Assembly: GCF_036325985.1 (NCBI RefSeq) | Contig: NZ_JAUHLI010000021.1 | Coordinates: forward strand, 1 to 50,035 | DNA length: 50,035 nt | Origin: Alkalimonas cellulosilytica | Lineage (GTDB): Bacteria; Pseudomonadota; Gammaproteobacteria; Enterobacterales; Alteromonadaceae | Direction of reading: 5' to 3' | Part shown: piece by piece, positions 1 through 9,453 of the stretch | Layout of the letters: every line of letters starts with the position of its first letter | Numbering within the stretch: position 1 is the stretch's first letter | Translations under genes and position numbers: made by a program | Notes under the pieces: model-generated | What the model saw: only the letters and a program-made list of their open reading frames with translations | Databases searched by the model: none | Told to the model about the DNA's origin: nothing

Positions 1-195
1 GGCAGCTTGATCCAGACCATTGATTTGACTGGTCAGTCGATTCGAGATTTGCAAGCCGGCCGCATCATCAGCAGCGCTGTTGATGCGAAAGCCAGAGGAC
101 AAGCGCTTAAAGGCCACATCCAGTGCATTACCGGAGTTGAACAATTGACGCTGCGCGTTCAAAGAAGATGTATTGGTATTGACGTAAAGTGACAT
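1..195 (-). CDS. Flagellin, N-terminal part (cut by window edge)
   Basis: The minus strand reads from an ATG at 195 into a typical flagellin N-terminus (MSLYVNTNTSSLNAQRQL), followed by the family's conserved segment with LSSGFRINSAADDAAGLQIS. These residues form the D0/D1 helices that polymerise into the filament. The gene runs off the left edge, so only 65 codons are present and the paralogue cannot be named. An AGGAGA ribosome binding site lies just upstream, and a good sigma-28 promoter sits at 267-293. The short plus-strand frame here is a shadow of this gene. Confidence 0.93.
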   Translation of the reverse strand, partial: MSLYVNTNTSSLNAQRQLFNSGNALDVAFKRLSSGFRINSAADDAAGLQISNRLTSQINGLDQAA

Positions 196-266
196 GGTAA
201 GTCTCCTGCCTGTGGCGCTGTACCCTGATGCTGTCCGTTCATTGCAACATCAACTCAGATACTTAT

Positions 267-293
267 TTATCGGAAGCCACAGACAGAAGTTTA
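267..293 (-). promoter_or_regulatory. Sigma-28 (FliA) promoter for flagellin
   Basis: Read on the minus strand the site is TAAACTTC, 11 bases, TCCGATAA. The sigma-28 consensus is TAAAGTTT-N11-GCCGATAA, so spacing is exact and only a few bases differ. It lies about 70 bases upstream of the flagellin start, as expected for a late flagellar gene. Confidence 0.8.
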
Positions 294-371
294 GAGAAAT
301 TTAAGTTTTTTTTGGTTAGCTACCAAAAATGCAGGCTAAACCATATTTAAAGTATTTATCTGCATAAAGCT

Positions 372-1604
372 TTAGCGGATAAAATCAAACAAAGACACAC
401 CGGAAACCTTAGTAAAGGTGGCTGAAATCGCCTGCAAAGCAATTTCCTGTTTGGTAATTTCAGTTAAAGCTTTCGCATAATCCACTTCTGACAAGTCTGC
501 CCTATACGACTTATTATTAATTTTTAGATCTTCATTGGTCTCGAACACACTGTCCAATACATTGATCCGGCCGCCTATATTGGCCATTACATTATCCACC
601 CGATCTGATGCATTAGTGATCTGTACCAGCGCATCCTGTATACCCTCATCCAATATGGCTTGATTAATGTTGGGATCTTCCAAAATCTGAATAAACTCAC
701 TCAGTGTGTCCAGGATATTGACCTTACGGGGGGCTTCCAATGAAAAATCAACCTGGCCCGGCACGGCTGGCCCGTTAATATCAATGGCAAGGCCTTGAAA
801 CGAAATGGATTGTCCTGGTTGGAAAGTTCCTGTTACCGGAGGCACCAAAGAAGCACCATTACGTTGTATCTCGTACAGATCTGGCGCGGTAAGTACAACA
901 TTATAATCATTATTGGCCGGGTTGAGGCTGTCGTAATTTTCGCGGTAAAAACGATCAAAACGACTCTGATTGCTAACCGTTACTGCAGCCGAGGTTGCTC
1001 CACCAGCACTAATCAGTGCTTCAGTAGTCTTATAGCGCCCATTGATATCATCAAATACAAACTTCCCACTATCGTTACCAGCCAATGCAATGGTGGCAGA
1101 AAGCTGTAATGACTTTTGCCCGTCATCGCCCTGAAACTCAAAACTCTCAGTCACCGGATTAAATACATAAGACATGTTTTTATCCTGATAACCTGAAAAA
1201 ATATAACCACCTTCAGAGTTCTGTGTATTCATCAAGTCAAGAAGCTCTACCTGAATATTACGTAACTCTGCTGAAAGTGCCCGTAAATCCTGATCAGCAT
1301 ATGCACCATTACCAGCTGCAATAGTAAGGATACGAGCTCGATCCATGGAAGTACGCATATTCGTTAAAGCCGTTTCTTCCAATGCCAAATTATTTCTCAG
1401 CAAAATAGAGTTGTTCTGATACTGCTCGGTCTGCGCTAGATTTTGATCCAGCCCTAATACCTTAGCCGAAGCCGCTGGATCATCCGCAGGTGTCAAAATA
1501 CGAGTCTGCCTGGTCAACTGCTCCTGAGCCCTGGTCATCTTGGCATTGGTATTGATGACTCCATTTAGGCCTTGATTGAACTTCATATTAAAAGACATAC
1601 GCAT
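372..1604 (-). CDS. flgL: Flagellar hook-associated protein 3 (hook-filament junction)
   Basis: The 410-residue product begins MRMSFNMKFNQGLNG and has the flagellin-like N-terminal helix (about residues 20-130, with QLTRQTRILTPADDPAASAKVLGLDQ) and a C-terminal coiled-coil helix ending in VSGVSLFDFIR. It fits FlgL, the junction protein between FlgK and the filament, secreted through the flagellar export apparatus. It follows flgK by five bases, and a GAGG ribosome binding site lies in the last codons of flgK. The pair is probably transcribed from the sigma-28 site at 3672-3698. Its length is at the long end for FlgL because of the variable central domain. Confidence 0.95.
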   Translation of the reverse strand: MRMSFNMKFNQGLNGVINTNAKMTRAQEQLTRQTRILTPADDPAASAKVLGLDQNLAQTEQYQNNSILLRNNLALEETALTNMRTSMDRARILTIAAGNGAYADQDLRALSAELRNIQVELLDLMNTQNSEGGYIFSGYQDKNMSYVFNPVTESFEFQGDDGQKSLQLSATIALAGNDSGKFVFDDINGRYKTTEALISAGGATSAAVTVSNQSRFDRFYRENYDSLNPANNDYNVVLTAPDLYEIQRNGASLVPPVTGTFQPGQSISFQGLAIDINGPAVPGQVDFSLEAPRKVNILDTLSEFIQILEDPNINQAILDEGIQDALVQITNASDRVDNVMANIGGRINVLDSVFETNEDLKINNKSYRADLSEVDYAKALTEITKQEIALQAISATFTKVSGVSLFDFIR

Positions 1605-1609
1605 GGTTG

Positions 1610-3628
1610 TTACCTCACAGCCGAGAGCAGAGTGTCAAAAATGGTTTGTGATGTAGAAAGAATGCGGGTTGCTGCCTGATAGGTCTGCTGAAAACGGATC
1701 AGGTTGGCGGCTTCTTCATCCAGACTCACACCCGATAGGGACTCGAACCACAACTTGCTTTGCTGCAACAAAGCATCATTCGCCGCTTCGCTGTTGCGTG
1801 CCTGGTTGGTTCGCTCACCAATTAAACTTACCATGGAGGCATAAGTCTGGTTAAAGCTGGCGCTATTGACACCACCAGGGGTGGAAAGCGCATTGAGCCG
1901 GGTGGTTGTCGTGTCGGTTTGCAGTCCCGCCAGCAACAGGCCATTGCGGTTGTCATTAAAACCACCGCTGTTAAATTCAATGGTAAAGGTATCACCAGCA
2001 CTAGGAATACCGCTGATGGAGAAATCGAAACCAACATCCACACCGGCTTCTGCAAATAGATTCTGGTAGTTGGCCGAACCGAAGTTAGCGGTCCCTATGA
2101 CAGCGCCACCACTGTCTTCAATCTGGAAGCTATCACCACCCAGATAGGTCACAGTCCAGGGACCATTCACCAGACCGGAAGGTGCTGTAAAACCATAGTC
2201 CGGTGCTGTGGCTGGTGTGGTATCTGTCACCTGCAAGTTAGCCACTTTCCCATTGCCCAGATTACCAAGTGTTTGATCAATCCGGATGGGAGAAGCCAGT
2301 GCAATGTCTTCAGGCCGGGTGGTCGCCATCCCGACTTGCCGCGCTGCTGTGGCTAATGGTTTAAACTCAAACTGATCGCCAACAGCACCAGTGACTGTAA
2401 AGGTAAAACCATAGAGATCGCCACCGGCATCGGCTGCGGTAATTGGTTGGGAAAAGTCTGCTACTGGCACCACGATCGCTGAGCCAGCAATGACATTACC
2501 TTTTAAATCAACCGCCTCTACCGTCACTTCCGTTGGAGATGTAATGGTAATGCGCAGATCATTGGGAGGGATCTTACTACCCTCCCCAGCTTCTACGGTT
2601 CCAGTCAGACTGGAGCCAGCACTGTTGCTTTGATAAGGAAAGCCACTAAAGGTGGGGAAGGTAAATAGCGGACCGCCGAGCTCACCATTTAAATTCATAC
2701 CCAGTTTGTTTTGCTCGTTCAGCGCATCAGCTAAAGATAACGCTACCTGACCAAGCTTATTTTGCGTTGGGTCCAGGATTTCTTCCCGAAATGCAATCAG
2801 CGCCCCCAACTTGCCACCCAGCTGTTTTACATTGATGTCGCGAATGACATTGGTATTACCTGATAGCTGCAAGCGTAACTCTTTGCGGGATGGATCCGGA
2901 TTTCCACGGGCGGCCAGCAAGGAGAAGTCACCATTTTCAACCACCAAAGATTGGCCAGTCGCCATAAACACCAACTTCTCACCGTTTTTGGCATCCAGGG
3001 TGCGAATTTCGACCATCTCCGATAACTTACGAATCGCTTCATCACGCTTATCAAGTAAATTCAGCGGAATAGGACGACTGGCGCCAGTACCATAACTGGC
3101 AATTTCTTTATTCAGCTGCGCAATTTGCTTGATGTAACCATTGCTTTCATCGACATAGATATCCAGTTGCTGGTTGATAAATAAATCCTGATCCAACACC
3201 AGGGTCGACATGGTGTTAAAACGATCGAGCAAGGCTTCCGAACTGCCGATGATCAGCTGACGGTTAGCAAGCGTTGTTGGGTCGTTATTGGCAATCTGGA
3301 ATTGATCAAACAGCTGATTCATGCCGGTTGCGATGCTGTTGGCAGGATTGGAAAAAAGTGCATCCACCCGATTGGCTTCATCCAGATACTGTCTGGAAAA
3401 GGCGTAGGCTGAGGTATCCCGGCGCAGCTGCTTTAAGGTAAATTCATTGACAAGCCTCTCGGTAGTGCCTTTGCCAACACCCAGCCCCAGGATTTGCGCT
3501 TCAAATTCAGTACGTTGGCGGACATAGCCTTCAGTATTGATGTTGGCAATGTTATTACTGGTGGTATTCAGCAAGGTACTGCTGGCCATGACGGCTGAAG
3601 ACCCTATTCTGAGTAAGTTATCCGACAT
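1610..3628 (-). CDS. flgK: Flagellar hook-associated protein 1
   Basis: The 672-residue product starts MSDNLLRIGSSAVMASSTLLNTTSNNIANINTEGY in spirit, the Flg_bb_rod-type N-terminal motif with the conserved NNIAN segment. It ends with a helical region containing NLIRFQQTYQAATRILSTSQTIFDTLLSAVR, the classic FlgK C-terminus. FlgK caps the hook and starts the hook-filament junction. A long variable middle (about residues 320-560) is rich in Gly, Thr and Asp and accounts for the size above the 550-residue enteric version. GGAG lies upstream of the ATG. The promoter overlaps the end of flgJ. Confidence 0.96.
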   Translation of the reverse strand: MSDNLLRIGSSAVMASSTLLNTTSNNIANINTEGYVRQRTEFEAQILGLGVGKGTTERLVNEFTLKQLRRDTSAYAFSRQYLDEANRVDALFSNPANSIATGMNQLFDQFQIANNDPTTLANRQLIIGSSEALLDRFNTMSTLVLDQDLFINQQLDIYVDESNGYIKQIAQLNKEIASYGTGASRPIPLNLLDKRDEAIRKLSEMVEIRTLDAKNGEKLVFMATGQSLVVENGDFSLLAARGNPDPSRKELRLQLSGNTNVIRDINVKQLGGKLGALIAFREEILDPTQNKLGQVALSLADALNEQNKLGMNLNGELGGPLFTFPTFSGFPYQSNSAGSSLTGTVEAGEGSKIPPNDLRITITSPTEVTVEAVDLKGNVIAGSAIVVPVADFSQPITAADAGGDLYGFTFTVTGAVGDQFEFKPLATAARQVGMATTRPEDIALASPIRIDQTLGNLGNGKVANLQVTDTTPATAPDYGFTAPSGLVNGPWTVTYLGGDSFQIEDSGGAVIGTANFGSANYQNLFAEAGVDVGFDFSISGIPSAGDTFTIEFNSGGFNDNRNGLLLAGLQTDTTTTRLNALSTPGGVNSASFNQTYASMVSLIGERTNQARNSEAANDALLQQSKLWFESLSGVSLDEEAANLIRFQQTYQAATRILSTSQTIFDTLLSAVR

Positions 3629-3671
3629 CTTGCGACTCCACCAAAGTGTTTGTTACCACCAACCATAGTTA

Positions 3672-3698
3672 GTATCGGCCAGTACCCGTTAATCTTGA
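3672..3698 (-). promoter_or_regulatory. Sigma-28 promoter for flgKL
   Basis: On the minus strand the site is TCAAGATT, 11 bases, GCCGATAC. This nearly matches the sigma-28 consensus with exact spacing. It overlaps the last codons of flgJ and lies 44 bases before the flgK start, so flgKL can be expressed as late genes separately from flgFGHIJ. Confidence 0.75.
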
Positions 3699-4642
3699 GC
3701 TGCACTGCGAAAGGCCCGGATCGTCGGGCTACTGAGCACCGACTTAATTTTCTCTGCATAATTTGGATCTGTAGCATAACCAGCCGCCTGCAACTGACGA
3801 AAATACGCCACACTGTCCGAGGCAACTTTCACCGCATCCTGATAGCGGGCACTGCCACGGATGAACTGCACATAGTCCTGCAAACTCTGCTCTGGCGATG
3901 CATAGGCACGGAACCTGGCTTTTTCTTTTTGCGCCACCCCCTGGCGGTACTCCAGCGTATCGACCACCGCGGTATCACCCTGCCAGCCCCGGCTGGCTTT
4001 AATACCAAACAGGTTGTAACTGTTCTCACCATTGGCCGTGCGAATCATATGCTGACCCCAACCCGTTTCCAGAGCGGCTTGCGCCACTAAGGCCAAAGGA
4101 TCAAGCCCCAGTGCAGCCGCTGCCTCCCGGGCAGCAGGCAACAAACGCTCGACAAACTCGGCCGGTGAGGATACCTGCCAGCGACTGGGTTGGTTCGCGA
4201 CCATCACAGGTAACGCTTGCGGCTCACTATCAGCAGTTGCTGCAACCCGTGCTCGCTTTTGCAAGCTTTGCCGCTGGATCGGCTGCGGCATCAATAAATC
4301 GCCTGGAACAGGCTGACGTTGACTGCTCACCGCAGCGGTTGGATCCAGTTGCTGGACTATCAAGTCCGCCAACCCCAAACTACCACTTTGCGACAAATCC
4401 GAGGCCAGTTGGTTGTCATGCATATCGCGGTAAAATCGGGTGGTTTCGCTATGCATCATGCCGTCGGCTTCAAAGTGCGCATTGGCTTCACGCATGCTTT
4501 TAAGCAGCATGTTCATAAAAATGGCTTCAAACTGCTCTGCGGCCTGCCGCAAGGCTTGCTTTTCATCCTGCCCTGCCGACTGGCGTATTTGCTGCAGGCT
4601 GTTGATGTCATGGTACGACAGCGGTTGGCGAATCGAGTCCAT
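3689..4642 (-). CDS. flgJ: Peptidoglycan hydrolase FlgJ (rod cap plus glucosaminidase)
   Basis: The 317-residue protein has two domains. The N-terminal rod-binding part (about 1-110) contains QAAEQFEAIFMNMLLKSMR and the FYRDMHDNQLASDLS segment. The C-terminal part (about 155-310) is a glucosaminidase with AQAALETGWGQ, where the Glu is the likely catalytic acid, followed by NLFGIKASRGW and a YATDPNYAEKI motif near the end. FlgJ caps the growing rod in the periplasm and opens the peptidoglycan. Both domains are complete. It follows flgI by ten bases in the flgFGHIJ operon. Confidence 0.95.
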   Translation of the reverse strand: MDSIRQPLSYHDINSLQQIRQSAGQDEKQALRQAAEQFEAIFMNMLLKSMREANAHFEADGMMHSETTRFYRDMHDNQLASDLSQSGSLGLADLIVQQLDPTAAVSSQRQPVPGDLLMPQPIQRQSLQKRARVAATADSEPQALPVMVANQPSRWQVSSPAEFVERLLPAAREAAAALGLDPLALVAQAALETGWGQHMIRTANGENSYNLFGIKASRGWQGDTAVVDTLEYRQGVAQKEKARFRAYASPEQSLQDYVQFIRGSARYQDAVKVASDSVAYFRQLQAAGYATDPNYAEKIKSVLSSPTIRAFRSAAQD

Positions 4643-4652
4643 CGTTATGCTC

Positions 4653-5747
4653 CTAGATCACCACCAGCTCGCCATGAATGGCACCGGCCTCTTTGAGCGC
4701 TTCTAAAATAGCCATCAGATCACCTGGCGCAGCCCCTACTGCATTGACGGTGCGAACCAGATCATCCAGCGTGACACCAGGGTCAAATTTAAACATGCGG
4801 GAGCGCTCCGGGTTCACATCAATAATGCTGCTCTCCTCTATCATGGTTTCCCCCCCAGCAAAGGGGTTTGGCTGAATGACCCTGGGGTTCTCGGCAATGG
4901 TCACGGTTAAACCGCCATGAGTTACCGCTGCTGGAAAGAGCCGCACTTCTTTGCCAATCACGATGGTGCCGGTTCTGGAATTGATAATAATGCGTGCTGA
5001 ATTGCTGGCTGGTTCAAAAGTCAGGTTCTCCAGGGTAGACAAATAGGCCACCCGCTGACTCATATCACGTGGCGCCCGCACCCGGATGGAAGAGCCATCC
5101 AGTGAATACGCAGTTTCCGGACCGATGAACTCATTGATGGTCTCGGCCAGACGGCGCGACGTGGTGAAATCCGGCCGGTGCAGATTGAAAGTGATGTAAT
5201 CGCCCTCGGCAAATGGCGATGACACTTCCTGCTCAACCGTTGCCCCATTCGGGATACGACCTACGGTTGGTGTATTGACCATGATCCTGGAGCCGTCCAT
5301 GCCCTCAGCACCCAGGCCACTGACAATCAAACTGCCCTGGGCCACCGCATAGACCTCACCATCCAGTCCCACCAAAAAGGTTTGCAGCAAAGTACCACCA
5401 CGCAAACTGCTGGCACTGCCGACCGAAGATACGGTCACATCAATGTTTTGACCCGGCTTGGCAAAAGGCGGCAGCTCAGCATGCACCGCCACAGCAGCCA
5501 CATTTTTGATCTGGGTGCGGGAGCCAGGTGGCAAATTAATGCCGAAGTTGGATAACATGGCGCGAAAGCTTTGCTCGGTAAAAGGGCTCTGCTCACCGGT
5601 GCCCGGTAAACCCACCACCAAACCATAGCCCACCAGTTGGTTGCTGCGTACCCCTTGTACATCCGCCACATCTTTCACCCGGGCGGCCTGCACAGAAGCA
5701 GTTAGCAGCATGCAGCTAAAGACGATCAAGCGTTGCCAGTTGTTCAT
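4653..5747 (-). CDS. flgI: Flagellar P-ring protein
   Basis: A 364-residue precursor with a Sec signal peptide (MNNWQRLIVFSCMLLTASVQA) is followed directly by the P-ring sequence ARVKDVADVQGVRSNQLVGY. Other diagnostic segments are the LRGGTLLQTFLVGLDG region and the C-terminal TLDDLVRTVNAVGAAP stretch. It assembles the periplasmic bushing around the rod with the help of FlgA. I prefer the ATG at 5747 to a GTG at 5753 because AGAGG lies about six bases before it. flgH ends nine bases upstream. Confidence 0.96.
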   Translation of the reverse strand: MNNWQRLIVFSCMLLTASVQAARVKDVADVQGVRSNQLVGYGLVVGLPGTGEQSPFTEQSFRAMLSNFGINLPPGSRTQIKNVAAVAVHAELPPFAKPGQNIDVTVSSVGSASSLRGGTLLQTFLVGLDGEVYAVAQGSLIVSGLGAEGMDGSRIMVNTPTVGRIPNGATVEQEVSSPFAEGDYITFNLHRPDFTTSRRLAETINEFIGPETAYSLDGSSIRVRAPRDMSQRVAYLSTLENLTFEPASNSARIIINSRTGTIVIGKEVRLFPAAVTHGGLTVTIAENPRVIQPNPFAGGETMIEESSIIDVNPERSRMFKFDPGVTLDDLVRTVNAVGAAPGDLMAILEALKEAGAIHGELVVI

Positions 5748-5756
5748 ACGCACCTC

Positions 5757-6419
5757 TTAAAACGGCCAGGCAGGCCCAGAGAAGAACCGGGTCAGCCAGC
5801 CTGGAGATTGACCACCGTGAAATGCGCCGGTACCGCTGTACTCAATGCGGGCATTGGCGATTTTATTCGACTCAATGGTGTTATCGCGCTCGACATCCTC
5901 TTGCCGGATGATACCGGTTAACCGGATAAATTCTCTGCCAGTATTGAGTTGTAGCCACTTCTCGCCCCGGATCACCAGGTTGCCATTGGGTTGGACTTCA
6001 ATCACATTGACGGTGATATCCCCAGTCAAACTATTGCTTTGGTTCGACTTAGCATCGCCTTTAAAATCATTGCTGCTGTTGGTGCCCAGTTGAATGGTAT
6101 TGAGCTGCCGCCCCCCCAAGCCTACGATGGGATCAATCTGATGGCTGCTATCGCGTTGAGTTTCCGTGCGGGCATTCTTAGAAGCTTGAGTCCGCTCTCT
6201 GAGCACTACTGTAATGATGTCGCCTTCCCGTCGCGCCCGGCTGTCCGAGTACATGCTGTTGGCGTAACGTGCCTGGAACAAGGAACCATTGCGCTCAATG
6301 GCTCTGGGCGCAGGCGCTGGCGGCATCGGGGCATAAAATGGATCGTCTTGCTTGGGCGGCTGCATACTGGAGCAACCGGCCAGCACGAGTCCACAGGTAA
6401 CCGTAGCTAAAATTCGCAT
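5757..6419 (-). CDS. flgH: Flagellar L-ring lipoprotein
   Basis: The product of about 220 residues is a lipoprotein: MRILATVTCGLVLAGCSS gives a signal peptide with lipobox LAGC. It has the FlgH segments GSLFQARYANSMYSDSRARR and GDIITVVLRERTQASKNA, and later NGNLVIRGEKWLQLNTGREF. FlgH forms the outer-membrane L-ring around the rod. An upstream in-frame ATG pair at 6434 exists, but GGAGG falls inside those codons and lies five bases before the ATG at 6419, so the shorter start is preferred. Confidence 0.95.
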   Translation of the reverse strand: MRILATVTCGLVLAGCSSMQPPKQDDPFYAPMPPAPAPRAIERNGSLFQARYANSMYSDSRARREGDIITVVLRERTQASKNARTETQRDSSHQIDPIVGLGGRQLNTIQLGTNSSNDFKGDAKSNQSNSLTGDITVNVIEVQPNGNLVIRGEKWLQLNTGREFIRLTGIIRQEDVERDNTIESNKIANARIEYSGTGAFHGGQSPGWLTRFFSGPAWPF

Positions 6420-6434
6420 CACCGCCTCCATCAA

Positions 6435-7223
6435 TTAAAGTTGCTGAATGGCAAAGCCAAGCATCTGATCCACCGATGAAATCACTTTGGAATTCATCTC
6501 ATAGACCCGCTGACTTTCTATCAGACTAACCAGCTCTTCCGTCACATTGACATTGGACGTTTCCAGCGCCCCTTGCACAATCAAGCCCAAACCTTCCAGC
6601 CCTGGAATGCCCTGCACCGGATCGCCACTGGCCGCCGTTTCGCGGAACAGATTTTGCCCAATGGGCTCCAGGCCCGCCGGGTTGATAAAGTTGGTGACGG
6701 TGATCTGTCCCAGCACCGCATTATCAGCCTGGCCCGGGATCCTTGCTGACACCTCACCATCTTGCGAAACCGTAATGCCGGTCGCCTCGGGCGGCACCAC
6801 AATATTTGGTTCCAATGGAAAGCCAGCTCCCGAGGTGACCATATTGCCATCCTGATCCACCGTAAACTGACCATTTCTAGTGTAGGAAATGGTGCCATCC
6901 GGCATCAGGATCTCAAAGAAACCATGGCCCTGGATCATCAAGTCCAGGCTGTTTTCTGTGGTGATCATGTTGCCCTGGGTGAAGTTTTTCTGGGTGGCCA
7001 CCACCTTGGTACCGGCACCTATCATCAAACCATTGGGTAACTCGGAGTTTTGCGATGAGCGCCCTCCTGGCTGATTGACGTTCTGGTACAGTAAATCTTC
7101 AAACACCGCCCGGCTTTTTTTAAAACCGATGGTGCTGGCATTGGCCAGGTTGTTCGAGATAACCGATATATCCCGTTGTTTGGCATCTAAGCCCGTTTTA
7201 CTAATCCACAATGCTGGATGCAT
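6435..7223 (-). CDS. flgG: Flagellar distal rod protein
   Basis: The 262-residue product starts MHPALWISKTGLDAKQRDIS and continues with the NNLANASTIGFKKSRAVFEDLLYQ motif of distal rod proteins. Its C-terminus carries LETSNVNVTEELVSLIESQRVYEMNSKVI, the standard FlgG helix. It builds the distal rod that passes through the P and L rings. GGAGG precedes the ATG. The gene sits between flgF and flgH in the normal order. Confidence 0.96.
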   Translation of the reverse strand: MHPALWISKTGLDAKQRDISVISNNLANASTIGFKKSRAVFEDLLYQNVNQPGGRSSQNSELPNGLMIGAGTKVVATQKNFTQGNMITTENSLDLMIQGHGFFEILMPDGTISYTRNGQFTVDQDGNMVTSGAGFPLEPNIVVPPEATGITVSQDGEVSARIPGQADNAVLGQITVTNFINPAGLEPIGQNLFRETAASGDPVQGIPGLEGLGLIVQGALETSNVNVTEELVSLIESQRVYEMNSKVISSVDQMLGFAIQQL

Positions 7224-7238
7224 GATTGCCTCCTTCGC

Positions 7239-7985
7239 TTAACCCATGATGTACAGAAGCGAGTCTTGCTTCTGATCGATTTGTTGTGCGTTACGCATCA
7301 TTTTCACCTGCATTTCAAACTGTCGCTGCAGGCTGATCATATGCGTCATTTCTGCCACTGCATTCACATTACTGCGCTCAAGCGCCCGGTTAATCAGCAC
7401 CACCTCCGGGCTTTCTTGCTCGACCACGCCATCTTTGCGCCGGAACAAACCGTCCAGGCCTTTTTCAATGTCGGCAAGCTCTGGGTTCACCAACTTAATG
7501 CGGCCCACTTCAAACAATGCTTCAGCCGGGGCACCTTGCGGCAATACACTAATAGTCCCATCCTGGCCGATTTCGACTTTGGCCAATGGCAAAGGCAGTT
7601 GAATGGGGCCGTCTTCGCCAATCACAGGCAAGCCGCTGGCGGTTTCCAGCATGCCAAAGGCATTAATCTGCAAACTGCCTGCCCGACTATAAGCCTCACT
7701 GCCATCGACCGATTGCACGGCAAACCAGCCATCACCTTTGATGGCAATATCCAGATCGCGCTCGGTCATCACCAAAGGACCAGCGTCAAAATTATGACCA
7801 GGACGCTCGGTCATCGAAAACACCCGGGTCGGTAAACCGGCACCAAAAGCTTGCATGGCCCTGGCCTGTTCAAAATCAGCTTTAAAGCCTGTGGTACCAA
7901 CATTGGCCAGGTTATTGGCACGCACGCTGATGGCATGCTGATTCTCTTTGGCTCCGCTCATGGCGATGTAAAGCAAGTTATCCAT
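7239..7985 (-). CDS. flgF: Flagellar proximal rod protein FlgF
   Basis: The 248-residue product has the rod N-terminus MDNLLYIAMSGAKENQHAIS followed by RANNLANVGTTGFKADFEQ, and a C-terminal helix containing ALERSNVNAVAEMTHMISLQRQFEMQVKMM. It fits FlgF of the proximal rod. The ATG at 7985 is favoured over a GTG one codon earlier because AGGAGG lies about five bases before it. It is the first gene after the sigma-54 site at 8034-8049. Confidence 0.95.
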   Translation of the reverse strand: MDNLLYIAMSGAKENQHAISVRANNLANVGTTGFKADFEQARAMQAFGAGLPTRVFSMTERPGHNFDAGPLVMTERDLDIAIKGDGWFAVQSVDGSEAYSRAGSLQINAFGMLETASGLPVIGEDGPIQLPLPLAKVEIGQDGTISVLPQGAPAEALFEVGRIKLVNPELADIEKGLDGLFRRKDGVVEQESPEVVLINRALERSNVNAVAEMTHMISLQRQFEMQVKMMRNAQQIDQKQDSLLYIMG

Positions 7986-8033
7986 CACGGCCTCCTGCTA
8001 ATTGGCGTGGTTGTGGGTTGCTAGCTAAATTAA

Positions 8034-8049
8034 TGCAAAACAAGTGCCA
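8034..8049 (-). promoter_or_regulatory. Sigma-54 promoter for the flgF operon
   Basis: On the minus strand the site reads TGGCACTTGTTTTGCA. This matches the sigma-54 consensus TGGCAC-N5-TTGCA at every defined base, with the GG and GC elements correctly spaced. It lies about 50 bases before the flgF start and just downstream of the flgE terminator-like hairpin. Confidence 0.88.
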
Positions 8050-8075
8050 TAAAATGCAGCTGCCTACAGAAACAA

Positions 8076-8099
8076 CAAAGCCACCCGCAGGTGGCTTTG
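8076..8099 (-). terminator. Hairpin terminator after flgE
   Basis: A perfect 10-bp inverted repeat (CAAAGCCACC / GGTGGCTTTG) encloses the loop CGCA. On the minus strand it is followed by TTGTTGTTT, a T-rich but interrupted tract. It lies between the flgE stop and the flgF promoter, splitting flgBCDE from flgFGHIJ. Confidence 0.7.
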
Positions 8100-8116
8100 C
8101 AAAGCAAGAAAGTAAC

Positions 8117-9418
8117 TTATCGGATCTGCAGAATGGTCTGCTGTAAGGTACTGTTCACTTCCAATGCCCGTGAGTTGGCCTGGAAGTTTCGCTGGGCACT
8201 GATCAGATCCACCAACTCGGTGGTCAGGTTGACATTCGATTGCTCCAACGCCGAAGAGTTAATCGCACCAAAAGTACCGACATTGGCCTGGCCGGCAATA
8301 GGCTCACCCGAAGTAATGGTCTGTTGCCAGGAGGTGTTGCCCACTTGTTTTAACCCCTGCACATTAGCAAACTGTACCAAAGTCACCTGAGCCAGATACT
8401 CTTCATCACCGTTGCTATAAGTGGCCAGTACCCGGCCAAAAGCATCAATATCGACACCGGTCAGATTACCAACGGTAGTACCATCCTGGCTTAAATTAGT
8501 CACATCAAAAGGTGCTGCGTATTGAGTTGGGCGACGCACTCCTGATGCATCACGGAAATTGATCTCGACATCATTCAAGAATTGAGCTCCGTTGGTCAGA
8601 TAACCATTTGCTGGATCATTCAACAACGCGAACGGCAAAGTTAAAACAGGCTCTGGTGGCACAATCAACTCACCACTGGAGTCAAATTCAAGTATTTCAG
8701 GTCCGAACCAGCTGCCCGGTCCCGGCGGTGTTGCTGTGTTATCATCCCAAACAGCAAAAGCTTCCCATTCACCCACAGCAGACTTACGGAAATACATACT
8801 CAAAATATGAGGCTCACCCAAACTATCATACACAGTAACTGAGGTAGAGTGGCTGTAAGTTGCTGGGTCAGTTGGGTCAAAAGCTGCACCAATCACAATT
8901 TCAGACGAGTTTAAGTTTGCAGTCACAAACACATTGTTCGTTGCTCGTGGTGCACCAGCAGTTGTTGGAATAGAAATCGGCTGAGTGGTACTCAAGCTTA
9001 CTGACTGATTCTGCCCAGTGGATGGATCCACACTAAAGCCCTGCAAAAAATTGCCGCGGTTATCAACAATAAAGTTGTCTTTATCCAGTTTAAAGTTGCC
9101 TGCCCTGGTATAGGTAAAATCGCGTGACAAACGATCCGGAGTGGTGGCAAAGAAACCTTCGCCAGTAATGGCCAGATCGAGTGAGTTATTGGTAAATTGC
9201 AAGGCTCCCTGATTAAATTGCTGAGCCACCACTGAGGTCGTGACACCGTCTCCCACCTTGGTGCGGCCCGATGCAAAAATCGAGGTTGCATACACATCGG
9301 CAAACTCGGCCCGCGACTCTTTAAAGCCGGTGGTATTGACGTTGGCAATGTTATTGGCGGTAACGTCCAAATCTTTTTGTGCTGCGGCCAGGCCGCTTAA
9401 CGCGATATTAAAACTCAT
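8117..9418 (-). CDS. flgE: Flagellar hook protein
   Basis: The 433-residue product begins MSFNIALSGLAAAQKDLDVT and ANNIANVNTTGFKESRAEF, the hook/rod N-terminal helix. It ends with ALEQSNVNLTTELVDLISAQRNFQANSRALE, which pairs with it in the D0 domain. The middle (about 150-330) holds the surface-exposed hook domains. FlgE polymerises into the universal joint under the FlgD cap. It is the last gene of flgBCDE. Confidence 0.96.
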   Translation of the reverse strand: MSFNIALSGLAAAQKDLDVTANNIANVNTTGFKESRAEFADVYATSIFASGRTKVGDGVTTSVVAQQFNQGALQFTNNSLDLAITGEGFFATTPDRLSRDFTYTRAGNFKLDKDNFIVDNRGNFLQGFSVDPSTGQNQSVSLSTTQPISIPTTAGAPRATNNVFVTANLNSSEIVIGAAFDPTDPATYSHSTSVTVYDSLGEPHILSMYFRKSAVGEWEAFAVWDDNTATPPGPGSWFGPEILEFDSSGELIVPPEPVLTLPFALLNDPANGYLTNGAQFLNDVEINFRDASGVRRPTQYAAPFDVTNLSQDGTTVGNLTGVDIDAFGRVLATYSNGDEEYLAQVTLVQFANVQGLKQVGNTSWQQTITSGEPIAGQANVGTFGAINSSALEQSNVNLTTELVDLISAQRNFQANSRALEVNSTLQQTILQIR

Positions 9419-9453
9419 AACTCACCTCGTATCCAAGCTGATGGCTGCAGCCA

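Noticed and set aside
7218..7835. 205-residue open frame antisense to flgF
   Set aside because: Runs opposite a conserved rod gene with no family match or plausible start signal.
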